From positions 1 to 8,446 of the forward strand of contig JACCTF010000040.1 of the NCBI GenBank assembly GCA_013812565.1: a DNA stretch of 8,446 nucleotides, written 5' to 3'. The DNA comes from Pyrinomonadaceae bacterium (GTDB taxonomy: Bacteria > Acidobacteriota > Blastocatellia > Pyrinomonadales > Pyrinomonadaceae). The notes below the pieces were generated by a model that saw nothing but the letters and a program-made list of their open reading frames with translations, did not search any database and had not been told where the DNA came from. The position numbers were made by a program, and so were the translations under genes. Of this stretch, positions 1 through 6,295 are shown in pieces. The stretch's first letter is position 1. Every line of letters starts with the position of its first letter.

Positions 1-216
1 TCCATCCACGAACACGGAACATGCCGCATGGGCGCGGACCCGAAGCGCTCTGCCTTGAACGCCTTTAACCAAATGCACGACGTGAAAAACATGTTCGTTG
101 TTGACGGCAGCGCGTTCACCACCGCCTCAGAGAAGAACCCGACGTTGACGATCCTGGCTCTCGCTTGGCGTGCGACCGATCATCTTGCGGATCAACTTAA
201 GAAGCAGAATCTGTGA
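1..216 (+). CDS. GMC-family FAD-dependent oxidoreductase, C-terminal fragment
   Basis: This is the last 71 codons of a gene that enters from the left edge in frame 1. The fragment opens with HEHGTCRMG (residues 3-11 of the visible part), the hallmark of the GMC oxidoreductase C-terminal domain. It continues with the FAD-contacting strand FVVDGSAF (32-39) and ends in KNPTLTI (45-51). By comparison with the family, His3 and Asn46 are the likely active-site His/Asn pair; Asn at the second position is usual for the gluconate/glucoside dehydrogenase-like branch, whereas glucose oxidase has His. Such enzymes oxidise sugar or polyol hydroxyls and often pass electrons to a cytochrome c and a small third subunit, which may lie upstream outside the window. 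Substrate cannot be told from the fragment. The family call is secure; C3-glycoside oxidation is an inference from the DUF1080 and ThuA neighbours. Confidence 0.93.
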   Translation, partial: SIHEHGTCRMGADPKRSALNAFNQMHDVKNMFVVDGSAFTTASEKNPTLTILALAWRATDHLADQLKKQNL

Positions 217-393
217 AGTTAGGACTAATGACCGGAGCATTGAATGTCCCTTCTGCTCTAATAATTGCTACAGCACGTCTCGAAGCCACAGCAACCCAAA
301 TAAAGCGTTGTGCTCTTTTACCCGCAGTTACGATGCCCTCCGCTTTTGATCTTGCTGTGTTTCAGAGCTGTCGGAGGAAATTCCGAAAGCGGT

Positions 394-2223
394 TTATTCT
401 TTCTTTATCAACTTCATTCGGCCGCTCTGCATGGTTTTGGATGACTTCCATTCGCCTTCAAACTTTTCGCCCACGAGTTTCAGTTCCGCCGCAAGCATTT
501 CCTCGCCGTTGCTCACCTTGAAGGAAAAGGCGCTTCCGTCAAATCTCGGTTCGACGAGCGGCCATTCTACTTTCTGCCAGCCTTGTCCCGGCACGTCCTC
601 CTTCCATGTAACGGCCGTCCCCGTTAGTTTGTCGCCATCCGCCTTTACCGCAAGCGTGAGGTTGGGACCTTCCGCTTCTTTCCCTTCGCTTCCGTAAAAA
701 TGCAAGTACCACGTGCCGACGACTATGCTCCGCGGAACGGCCCCGGCCGAACTTTTATCCTGCCCTCGACGGGATGAAGATGATAAGGCGACCGTCTCTC
801 GCTTCAGCTTCACGGTGATAGTGTTACCGTCAATCACACCCACGTTCCACGCTTCCGCTTCATCGTTGCCGGTAATTTTCATCTCAAACTCCACCGCTTC
901 TTTGCTCTTGGACCTTATTACTTTAAAGAGCAGCGTCTTGCCGTCGAAACTCGGTTCGATAAGAGGCAGTTCATCGGTCTGGCCGTCAACTTTAAGGCCA
1001 CTGTCCGTTTTGACTGATCTGTAAAACACAATGGTGCCGGAGAGTTTGTCTCCGTTCGCCTTTATTCTAAGCGTCATCGCGGGGAAGTTCCCGTTCCAAG
1101 TTCCCTGCCAGGTGCCGACGATAGAGTTCTGCGCTTCATTCACCGTCGCGCTTGCGCCGTTCTCAATGCGAAATGAAAAGGCTGCGACGGCAACGCTCGT
1201 CACGCCTATAACCAACGTGGCAACGAGCAATAGTGTTCTTTTCAAACGCACGCTTGCGCGTTTCGTTTCGTTAGTCAATCTCATGATTCGCTCCTCCAAG
1301 ATGCAGGCGTCAAACACGCCTAGTGTGTAATCGGGACAGTTGAAAGTTGTAGCTGAAGCAGCAAGCTGAACAAGTGATCGTGCGTAGATGATAGGTTCCA
1401 CCATCTGCTCCGTCACCATCTCGTCACAAGCCAGTTCACGTGTTTGGGTGATTCGTCTTCGCACCAGCCACGCTGCCGGGTGAAACGAGACGGGTAAGTA
1501 GAGAATTTCGTAAAGAAGGTTAAGTAGAAAGTCGCGCCGTCGGATGTGCGCCATCTCATGGCTGATGGCTGAAGCGAGCACCCCCGCCGACGTCTCTTGA
1601 AAAAGATGTTCCGGCAAAATGATGAGCGGGCGAAAGTGGCCCAGTGTCACCGGACTGCGAACCACGGGTGAACAGAGAACAACAACGTCTTTCAACCTCA
1701 TCGCTTGCCCGCATCGCGTCACGACTGTTGCCATCAACACGGGCACTAATCGCCCAAATGCGCTTTGACGAATCGCATTTGTCCTCTGCCACGCCGACCA
1801 CAGCTTGATCAATCGGCAGAGTATGAACAGCATGTAGCAGCCTATTAATACCCAAGCTACAAAAGGAGGGTAAGAAAAAGGGTATCTTTGATTCTGTAAA
1901 AGGCTTGTCAAGCCGGTTGTGCTTATGCCGTTTGAGGAAACTGTGCGGGTGGGTTTTGCCGTTGTTTGATCACTACCAGGCTCGGCTATGCCCGACGCTG
2001 AATACGTCGCCATGCTTCGTTCATAGGTTCCGGCCGGACGAAGGCTCCACAAAGGTAAACCGAGCATGAGCACGAGCGCCATGACCCATAGGAGATGCTG
2101 GTAACGTGCCGCGACAAGGTTTCGTATCGCTCGCTCGCAAAGCAGGGATGTGGCACAAAGGATCATTCCTTGCCACAGCGCATTAAGCAGAAATATCGGC
2201 ACGAGTTGGTTAATCGTCTGCAT
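394..2223 (-). CDS. M56-family (BlaR1/MecR1-like) membrane metalloprotease sensor with tandem C-terminal sensor domains
   Basis: A 609-residue membrane protease-sensor. Hydrophobic segments lie at about 5-28, 43-62, 119-141 and 328-350, the four-helix plan of BlaR1. Between helices 3 and 4 is the zinc protease motif HEMAH (222-226), with a likely third ligand Glu263 in RELACDE (262-268). In BlaR1, ligand binding outside triggers this protease inside and the partner repressor is cleaved. After helix 4 there is no penicillin-binding domain with its SxxK and KTG motifs. Instead two similar ~105-residue units follow (about 368-475 and 501-609), each with a GTW start, a K(A)(N/D)GDKL(S/T)GT strand and a (E)P.FDG strand, joined by a Ser-rich linker. 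They look like small beta-barrel or lipocalin-like domains. The start is set at 2223 because GAAGGAG lies 7 nt upstream; an in-frame ATG at 2256 would add MTNP plus six Arg and has no such site. The gene overlaps the repressor gene by 14 nt. The sensed ligand is unknown. Confidence 0.92.
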   Translation of the reverse strand: MQTINQLVPIFLLNALWQGMILCATSLLCERAIRNLVAARYQHLLWVMALVLMLGLPLWSLRPAGTYERSMATYSASGIAEPGSDQTTAKPTRTVSSNGISTTGLTSLLQNQRYPFSYPPFVAWVLIGCYMLFILCRLIKLWSAWQRTNAIRQSAFGRLVPVLMATVVTRCGQAMRLKDVVVLCSPVVRSPVTLGHFRPLIILPEHLFQETSAGVLASAISHEMAHIRRRDFLLNLLYEILYLPVSFHPAAWLVRRRITQTRELACDEMVTEQMVEPIIYARSLVQLAASATTFNCPDYTLGVFDACILEERIMRLTNETKRASVRLKRTLLLVATLVIGVTSVAVAAFSFRIENGASATVNEAQNSIVGTWQGTWNGNFPAMTLRIKANGDKLSGTIVFYRSVKTDSGLKVDGQTDELPLIEPSFDGKTLLFKVIRSKSKEAVEFEMKITGNDEAEAWNVGVIDGNTITVKLKRETVALSSSSRRGQDKSSAGAVPRSIVVGTWYLHFYGSEGKEAEGPNLTLAVKADGDKLTGTAVTWKEDVPGQGWQKVEWPLVEPRFDGSAFSFKVSNGEEMLAAELKLVGEKFEGEWKSSKTMQSGRMKLIKKE

Positions 2224-2611
2224 CGCTCTTCTCCTTCTTCTCCTTGGATTGGTCAATCAGTTCATTTAGCTTGGCGAGCTTCTCTGGCGTGAGATGACGT
2301 GTTTCGACAATGCTCATCACGAGATTCTCGGCTGAACCTCCAAACAGACGGTCGATGATGTCTCCAATGGTTTGTCCGACGACTTGGTGACGACTGACGG
2401 TGGGCCGATAAATGTACGCCCGATCCTTGAGCGTGCGCTTAACTTTTCGCTTGCGGTGCAGCACGTTGAGCATCGTCTGAACAGTGGTATAAGCCAGTTC
2501 GCGCCCCAATTGCTGCTGCACCTTTTGCACGTTGGCTGGCCCCGCTTCCCACAGCACCTGCATAATCTCAAGCTCAAGCGGCGTTAACTGCTCGCTCTTT
2601 TTACGTATCAT
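2210..2611 (-). CDS. BlaI/MecI-family winged-helix transcriptional repressor
   Basis: A 133-residue protein of the penicillinase repressor family; the usual length is about 120-130. The N-terminal winged helix spans about 8-72. LTPLELEIMQVLWEAGPANV (9-28) is the typical first two helices, AYTTVQTMLNVL (40-51) is the recognition helix, and KRTLKDRAYIYRP (58-70) is the wing. The C-terminal half (about 73-120) is the helical dimerisation part, where known family members are cut by their M56 partner; a highly charged lysine/aspartate tail follows. It is first in the operon with the M56 protease, the standard arrangement. AGGAGG sits 9 nt upstream of ATG. Two matching palindromes flank its promoter, so it very likely represses its own operon as a dimer. 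The family is certain; targets beyond its own promoter are unknown, and resistance to beta-lactams should not be assumed. Confidence 0.95.
   Translation of the reverse strand: MIRKKSEQLTPLELEIMQVLWEAGPANVQKVQQQLGRELAYTTVQTMLNVLHRKRKVKRTLKDRAYIYRPTVSRHQVVGQTIGDIIDRLFGGSAENLVMSIVETRHLTPEKLAKLNELIDQSKEKKEKSDADD
2231..2237 (-). promoter_or_regulatory. Ribosome binding site of the M56 protease gene, inside the repressor gene
   Basis: On the minus strand GAAGGAG is followed by 7 nt and ATG (A at 2223). It lies within the last codons of the BlaI-type gene, so the two genes are probably translationally coupled. This site decides the protease start in favour of 2223 over 2256. Confidence 0.75.
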
Positions 2612-2621
2612 TGTGTCGTTA

Positions 2622-2627
2622 CCTCCT
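2622..2627 (-). promoter_or_regulatory. Ribosome binding site of the BlaI-type repressor gene
   Basis: A full AGGAGG on the minus strand, 10 nt before the ATG at 2611. Its last two bases (2626-2627) are shared with the downstream operator palindrome, so repressor binding would cover part of the leader as well. Confidence 0.8.
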
Positions 2628-2637
2628 AAAGTTTTAG
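2626..2637 (-). promoter_or_regulatory. Probable repressor operator 1 (downstream of the -10)
   Basis: CTAAAACTTTAG on the minus strand, a 12-bp near-perfect palindrome that differs from operator 2 at one base. It begins one base after the -10 hexamer and covers the expected transcription start. It is 42 bp centre to centre from operator 2, which is four helical turns. Position, symmetry and duplication support a BlaI-family dimer site. The bases are unlike the staphylococcal TACA/TGTA operator core, so specificity has diverged. Confidence 0.75.
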
Positions 2638-2638
2638 T

Positions 2639-2667
2639 AGGGTACGCCAGTAGGCTGCACCTGTCAA
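2639..2667 (-). promoter_or_regulatory. Promoter of the repressor-protease operon
   Basis: Reading the minus strand, a perfect -35 TTGACA (2667-2662) is followed by a 17-nt spacer and the -10 TACCCT (2644-2639), which matches 3 of 6 consensus bases. It is squeezed between two matching palindromes that touch the -35 and nearly touch the -10, so repressor binding at either would block RNA polymerase. Confidence 0.78.
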
Positions 2668-2679
2668 CTAAAGCTTTAG
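2668..2679 (-). promoter_or_regulatory. Probable repressor operator 2 (upstream of the -35)
   Basis: CTAAAGCTTTAG, a perfect 12-bp palindrome that directly abuts the -35 hexamer. It pairs with operator 1 on the same helix face. It also lies about 135 bp before the divergent cupin start, so it could affect that gene, though no convincing cupin promoter was seen close to it. Confidence 0.75.
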
Positions 2680-2800
2680 GAGATAAGGTCTGTCAGGTGA
2701 GAAGGAAAATTTGCCGCCGCGTCTGGGCGAGCCGGACTGCACCCGCTTGCCCCCCGCGTCGTTATAGTTGAAGATGTAGTCAGATTAATCGCCGAAGCAA

Positions 2801-2806
2801 AAGGAG
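2801..2806 (+). promoter_or_regulatory. Ribosome binding site that sets the cupin start
   Basis: AAGGAG followed by 8 nt and GTG at 2815. An in-frame TTG at 2809 is only 2 nt away, too close to be used, so GTG 2815 is preferred. Confidence 0.7.
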
Positions 2807-2814
2807 AATTGATT

Positions 2815-3270
2815 GTGATCACACGAAGGGATTTGATCGTTGCTGCTTTAGCGGTGTGCGTAACGCTGGTCGGCGCGACCGCGGCGGCCCAACTTGAAAC
2901 GGGCGTAATGGGATCGTCGGCTTTTGACTGGACAACCATCGAAGCACGGCCGACGAAGGCGGGAGCGGTACGGCGCTTCTTCCAAGCGCCGACGCGGACG
3001 CTCGACGAACTGGAATGCCATGTCACAACACTCAATCCGGGCCAATCGCCGCACCCGCCGCATAAACACCCGGATGAAGAGTTAATCGTCGTTAAAGAGG
3101 GAACGGTTGAATCGTTGCTGAACGGAGAGATGCGGCGACTCGGGCCAGGCTCGGTGATCTTCCAAGCTTCAAATCAGATGCACTCGATCCGCAATGTCGG
3201 AGAGGGGCCGGCGACGTATCACGTCATCAAGTGGAACTCGCCGGGCATGTTGAAGAAGAAGGGGGCATAA
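2815..3270 (+). CDS. Exported single-domain cupin protein
   Basis: A 151-residue protein with a GTG start. The N-terminus has a twin-arginine-like motif TRRDLIV (3-9), a hydrophobic stretch and a likely cleavage site after ATAAA (about 25), so it is probably Tat-exported to the periplasm. The cupin barrel covers about 60-140. Motif 1 gives H83, H85, E89 and G96 (HKHPDEELIVVKEG), and motif 2 gives G112, H123 and N127, so all four expected metal ligands (His, His, Glu, His) are present. Small cupins bind Fe, Mn, Ni or Zn and act as isomerases, dioxygenases or sugar/ligand binders; the sequence does not say which. It faces away from the BlaI/M56 operon across about 200 bp. No clear sigma-70 promoter was found in front of it. 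The cupin fold is secure; function is unknown. Confidence 0.9.
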   Translation: MITRRDLIVAALAVCVTLVGATAAAQLETGVMGSSAFDWTTIEARPTKAGAVRRFFQAPTRTLDELECHVTTLNPGQSPHPPHKHPDEELIVVKEGTVESLLNGEMRRLGPGSVIFQASNQMHSIRNVGEGPATYHVIKWNSPGMLKKKGA

Positions 3271-3290
3271 GGTTCGGAGTACCGCCTTTG

Positions 3291-3408
3291 GGCCAATGGC
3301 ATTGAGATGACGTTGTTAGTGGCCCCTCTGTTCTTTGGCATCAACGAGTTCTGAGATCTCAAATCTGAGATTTGAGATGACAAACTCTTTAACTTGATGC
3401 CATTGGCC
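3291..3408. repeat. Nested inverted repeats with 7-nt periodicity between convergent genes
   Basis: The outer arms GGCCAATGGCAT (3291-3302) and ATGCCATTGGCC (3397-3408) are perfectly complementary. Inside, TGGCATCAA (3336-3344) is also complementary to TTGATGCCA (3394-3402), so it competes for part of the same right arm. GAGTT (3346-3350) pairs with AACTC (3383-3387). The core at 3356-3378 is an 11-bp perfect stem around a single G. The core is written in heptamers: CTGAGAT, CTCAAAT, CTGAGAT, TTGAGAT (3351-3378). It sits between the ends of the cupin and ThuA-propeller genes and could stop transcription from both sides, but there is no T-tract for a classical terminator. Confidence 0.75.
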
Positions 3409-3439
3409 TTTAAGCGGGCCTTCTATCGTAGCCGCTTAC

Positions 3440-3466
3440 CCGGCTGAAGCCGGAACTCTGAACTCT
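3440..3466. repeat. Short GC hairpin followed by a heptamer direct repeat
   Basis: CCGGC-TGAA-GCCGG (3440-3453) forms a tight stem with a four-base loop (TTCA on the minus strand). It is followed by two exact copies of GAACTCT (3453-3466) and a looser third unit. It lies just past the stop codon of the minus-strand gene ending at 3489. No T-run follows, so a terminator role is only possible. Confidence 0.5.
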
Positions 3467-3488
3467 CAAAACTCTGCCCCAGACCCCG

Positions 3489-5258
3489 TCATTTCGCCAC
3501 GGCAAAGGCGATACCATCGGGACCATTCCCGGTGGTGACGGTGTGGACGACTTCCATCGTTTGCAGATTCAGCACCGAGGCGCTCGTCTCTCCGCTGTTG
3601 GCGACAAAGGCGTACCGGCCGTTCGCTGAAAAGGCGATGCCCATCGGGGCCTTACCAACGGGCAGCGTCTTTTGCGAAGTCAAAGTCGCAACGTCCACTA
3701 CTTCGATGACGCCAGGGCCGTAGCTGGAAATCAGAACGCTTCGATTATCCGGCGTGACCCGCACGCGGCCCGGTTTGTTCTTCAACTGAACCTCTTTCAT
3801 CACTTCATCCTTCGTCGTGTCGATCACAAAGAGAACGGGTTGGAGAAAGTCCCCGGCGTAGAGGCGCTTGCCGTCGGGCGAGATGCCGATGCCTTCGACC
3901 CCGCGCGGAACCGAAATCTCTTTGATTACCTTGCGTGCATCGGTGTCGATAACAGAAATCTTGGTCGCCTCTTTATTAGACGTATAGGCTTTGCTTCCGT
4001 CGGGCAGCAGCGAGATCCAGTGGGTTCCGTTGGTCCCGGTCGGAATCGCCGCCACGACTTTTTTCTCCTTCGGATCTACCACAATAATAGCCGCATCGTT
4101 TTCACACGTAACCCAGACCATGCCCTTCGGATCGACCGCGATGCCGTGCGGAGATTTATAGGGGCTGAGGTCAATCTGCGTTTCCTCCCGTTTCGTCTTT
4201 AAGTTAATTACGGCCAGCTTGTTGTTGGGCGTCGGATTTTTGCCGTAGACGCCGCTGCCGTAAAGCGTGACGTAAGCCGTGGAACCGTCGGGGGAGATGG
4301 CGACTTCGTGCGGGTGTGTGCCGGTTTTGACAGTGCCGATCTTCTCGCCGTTTTGTGTGCTGAACATATCAACCGTGTCGTCCATTTTGTTCAGCACTAG
4401 GACCATCGCTGACGTGCCTTCCTGTTGCCCGCGCGCTTGTCTCGAACGCTGATGCGGCCCCGTTGCAGTCGCCACCGGTCCGGCCTCGCGTCGTTTCAAA
4501 CGTTCGGGCGCGTTCGTCTGCCCCGCCGCCCAGTCTACTGAGTTGGCGACGAGTCGCTGCATCTCCGGCATGTGGAAGATTGGGTATTCCTCGTGACCGG
4601 CGCGAACATAGACCATGCGTCCACGGCCCGTTGTCCACGTCATCACCTCGCGGCCCCGGTGACCGGACTCCTCCCACGTTCCTTCAACGATCACCGCTTC
4701 AGGCGTCGGCACTTCGAACGGTTCGGTATAGATTTCGGTTTTTGGGATGCGGAAATCGCTGATGCCTTTGGCAATCGGGTGGTCCGGCAGAACAACCCAC
4801 ATCTGTTCGGGTTGGCCGTGATTGACGTAAGAACTCCACGCGCCTGAGGCATTAAGAATTTTCTTCAGCGGTTTAGCGAAGTGCGTCGAGTGAAGACCGA
4901 TGAAACCCATTCCGCGTTCGCGCACATGTCGGACGACGCGATCCACTGCCGCTTCCGGCACTTGGTCGTGTTTACGATGACCGAACCAGATGAGCACATC
5001 CGTCTCGGCGAGCGCGGCATCGCTTAAACCCGCTTCCGCATCGGTGAGAGTTGCCGTTCGCGCTTCCAGGTTGGGTAACTTGTTGAGGTGAGAGGCTAAG
5101 GCTCCGCTGATACCGGTGGGGTAAACATCGCGCGGTTCCGTCTGCTCGCTCCAGAGCAGTACGCGAATCTTCTTCGAGGTCTTCAGCGGGGAACGGGCGG
5201 CCATATTACTGCCCGCTGTGAGCAGCAACAGTACGCAGAGGATGACAGTGCACTTCAT
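3489..5258 (-). CDS. Exported ThuA domain fused to a YVTN-type seven-bladed beta-propeller
   Basis: A 589-residue protein with a Sec signal peptide (hydrophobic about 4-14, cleavage near NMAA, about 21). Residues 30-247 are a ThuA (trehalose-utilisation, glutamine-amidotransferase-like) domain: IRVLLWSEQ (31-39), DVLIWFGH (87-94), GFIGLHSTH (118-126), HPIAKGI (160-166), GRGRMVYVRAGHE (211-223) and a closing VDWAAG. After a polar linker (about 248-283) comes a propeller. Its repeat signature xxIAxxPDG recurs at 317, 371, 413, 455, 497, 539 and 581, the last six exactly 42 residues apart. The C-terminal strand (581-589) would complete the blade begun at 284-316, giving seven blades. The first interval is 12 residues longer, from a loop with YGKNPTPNN. 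The start has AAGGA 7 nt upstream. ThuA domains are linked to keto-sugar metabolism; YVTN propellers are exported and of mostly unknown role. Joining the two in one chain is the unusual point. Confidence 0.92.
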   Translation of the reverse strand: MKCTVILCVLLLLTAGSNMAARSPLKTSKKIRVLLWSEQTEPRDVYPTGISGALASHLNKLPNLEARTATLTDAEAGLSDAALAETDVLIWFGHRKHDQVPEAAVDRVVRHVRERGMGFIGLHSTHFAKPLKKILNASGAWSSYVNHGQPEQMWVVLPDHPIAKGISDFRIPKTEIYTEPFEVPTPEAVIVEGTWEESGHRGREVMTWTTGRGRMVYVRAGHEEYPIFHMPEMQRLVANSVDWAAGQTNAPERLKRREAGPVATATGPHQRSRQARGQQEGTSAMVLVLNKMDDTVDMFSTQNGEKIGTVKTGTHPHEVAISPDGSTAYVTLYGSGVYGKNPTPNNKLAVINLKTKREETQIDLSPYKSPHGIAVDPKGMVWVTCENDAAIIVVDPKEKKVVAAIPTGTNGTHWISLLPDGSKAYTSNKEATKISVIDTDARKVIKEISVPRGVEGIGISPDGKRLYAGDFLQPVLFVIDTTKDEVMKEVQLKNKPGRVRVTPDNRSVLISSYGPGVIEVVDVATLTSQKTLPVGKAPMGIAFSANGRYAFVANSGETSASVLNLQTMEVVHTVTTGNGPDGIAFAVAK

Positions 5259-5364
5259 ACAGCGATCCTTTCATATGATCAAGAGATTTCGGCTTCAATC
5301 GCAGAGGTGGACATAACGATCGAACATTCTTCTGCTCGACCGTTAACTTAATGTGTGCATCGTT

Positions 5365-5392
5365 GCTACACCCTTTGCTCTTCCTTTGTCAA
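5365..5392 (-). promoter_or_regulatory. Candidate promoter of the ThuA-propeller gene
   Basis: On the minus strand a perfect -35 TTGACA (5392-5387) is followed by a 16-nt spacer and TGTAGC (5370-5365), a weak -10 with 3 of 6 matches. The leader would be about 100 nt. The -35 is convincing, the -10 is not. Confidence 0.35.
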
Positions 5393-5417
5393 TCCCCCTT
5401 ATAAGAGCAGAAGATTA

Positions 5418-5510
5418 CGGAGTACGAAGGGTTTGCAGTTTGGTGTGCGGAGTACGAAGTTACTGAACTAAAGCAGGACCATGCCCAACAACCCCGAACT
5501 CTGTACTCCG
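5418..5510. repeat. Direct and inverted repeat of CGGAGTACGAAG between divergent promoters
   Basis: CGGAGTACGAAG occurs exactly twice (5418-5429 and 5448-5459, 30 bp apart). The second copy, extended to 5461, matches 5497-5510 as an inverted repeat at 12 of 14 positions, with a 35-nt loop. The surroundings again read as loose heptamers (CCGAACT, CTGTACT, CCGTGCG). The element occupies much of the 335-bp gap at 5259-5593, between the candidate minus promoter (5365-5392) and the plus promoter (5531-5559). No gene is seen in this gap. Confidence 0.65.
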
Positions 5511-5530
5511 TGCGGTTAGGGCGCAAAGAG

Positions 5531-5559
5531 TTGATTGATAATCTGTGTCACGTTATATT
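5531..5559 (+). promoter_or_regulatory. Promoter of the DUF1080 lipoprotein gene
   Basis: TTGATT (-35, 4 of 6), an exact 17-nt spacer and TATATT (-10, 5 of 6). The leader to the ATG at 5594 would be about 28 nt and contains GAGGT 8 nt before the start. Confidence 0.6.
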
Positions 5560-5593
5560 ACGGCCCCAATCCCACATAGAGAGGTAGAGTTCA

Positions 5594-6295
5594 ATGAAAA
5601 GCATCTCGATTGCAGCGTTGTTTTTAGTCTTTGTTTGCGTCACCGGTTGTGAAGCACAAAGAGCAAACCAGCGCACTTCAAATAATCAGGGCGCTTCAAA
5701 CAAAACGGGTGAGTGGCGGCAGTTGTTTAATGGCCGCGATCTTGAAGGTTGGCAGCATCTCGGGCCGGGGGGATTTGTCGTCGAAAACGGAATGCTCAGA
5801 ACTGACGGCGGCATGGGGCTGCTCTGGTTCACGCGAGAGAAGTTTGGCAACAGTGTGATCCGTGTTGTTTATAAAACTACGCATGAATCTGCAAACGCGG
5901 GCGTCTTTGTTCGCATCGCCGACAAACCGCAGGACGAATGGTTCGCTGTCCACAACGGCTATGAGGTGCAAATCCTCGACGCGCAGGATGAATTTCACCG
6001 CACCGGCGCAGTCTATTCGATGGCTAAAGCGACGGCTCAACCGGCCAAGCCGACCGGCGAGTGGAACACGATGGAGATAACGCTCAAAGGTCCACGCGTG
6101 ATCGTTCACGTCAACGGAGTGCAGGTTAATGACTTTGATCCAAAGCAGCCGGTTCCGGAACGCACAAAGGAGTGGGAACCGAAACGCGGCCCGCGACCCG
6201 AAGCCGGTTACATCGGTCTGCAAAATCATGATGATTATGAGCGAAGCACCCAAACACACGTCTACTTCAAGGAAGTCAGCGTACGATCTTTATAA
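5594..6295 (+). CDS. DUF1080 (3-keto-disaccharide hydrolase family) lipoprotein
   Basis: A 233-residue protein. The N-terminus is a lipoprotein signal with lipobox VTGC, so Cys19 would be lipidated and the protein anchored in the envelope. A polar spacer (20-38) leads to the DUF1080 domain (about 40-232), a concanavalin-like beta-sandwich. Typical family stretches are LFNGRDLEGW (44-53), NAGVFVRI (101-108), GYEVQILD (122-129), the GEWNTMEI strand and GYIGLQNHD near the end. Pfam names this family 3-keto-disaccharide hydrolase; members act on glycosides already oxidised at C3. The length is close to the usual single-domain form, with no fused second domain. The start has GAGGT 8 nt upstream and a good promoter at 5531-5559. 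It is followed after 198 bp by a ThuA-domain gene on the same strand, and the two may share a transcript. Family secure; substrate unknown. Confidence 0.93.
   Translation: MKSISIAALFLVFVCVTGCEAQRANQRTSNNQGASNKTGEWRQLFNGRDLEGWQHLGPGGFVVENGMLRTDGGMGLLWFTREKFGNSVIRVVYKTTHESANAGVFVRIADKPQDEWFAVHNGYEVQILDAQDEFHRTGAVYSMAKATAQPAKPTGEWNTMEITLKGPRVIVHVNGVQVNDFDPKQPVPERTKEWEPKRGPRPEAGYIGLQNHDDYERSTQTHVYFKEVSVRSL

Noticed and set aside
235..258. GAGCA / TGCTC short inverted repeat after the GMC gene as a terminator
   Set aside because: Only 5 bp with a 14-nt loop and no T-tract; not distinguishable from chance. The gap 217-393 otherwise shows nothing.
213..521. Plus-strand ORF of 102 codons whose GTG overlaps the GMC stop codon
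   Set aside because: Its second half is antisense to the end of the M56 protease gene, the residue composition is coding-shadow-like, and no family is recognisable.
2224..2256. Extended N-terminus of the M56 protease starting at ATG 2256
   Set aside because: It lies wholly within the repressor gene, encodes a run of Arg that is the out-of-frame shadow of the repressor tail, and lacks a ribosome site, whereas ATG 2223 has one at ideal distance.
394..2611. Beta-lactam resistance locus
   Set aside because: The BlaI/M56 pair has no adjacent beta-lactamase and its sensor lacks penicillin-binding motifs, so a resistance role is not supported.
2814..2823. TGTGATCACA palindrome at the cupin start, resembling CRP half-sites
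   Set aside because: CRP/FNR sites need the half-sites separated by 6 and 4 bases; here they are fused, and the site covers the start codon.
2676..3035. Minus-strand ORF of 119 codons opposite the cupin
   Set aside because: It is antisense to the signal peptide and barrel of the cupin, with Ser/Thr/Ala-rich shadow composition and no recognisable domain.
5276..5302. TTGAAG, 17 nt, TATGAA just upstream of the ThuA-propeller start on the minus strand
   Set aside because: The transcription start would fall at or past the ribosome site, leaving no usable leader.
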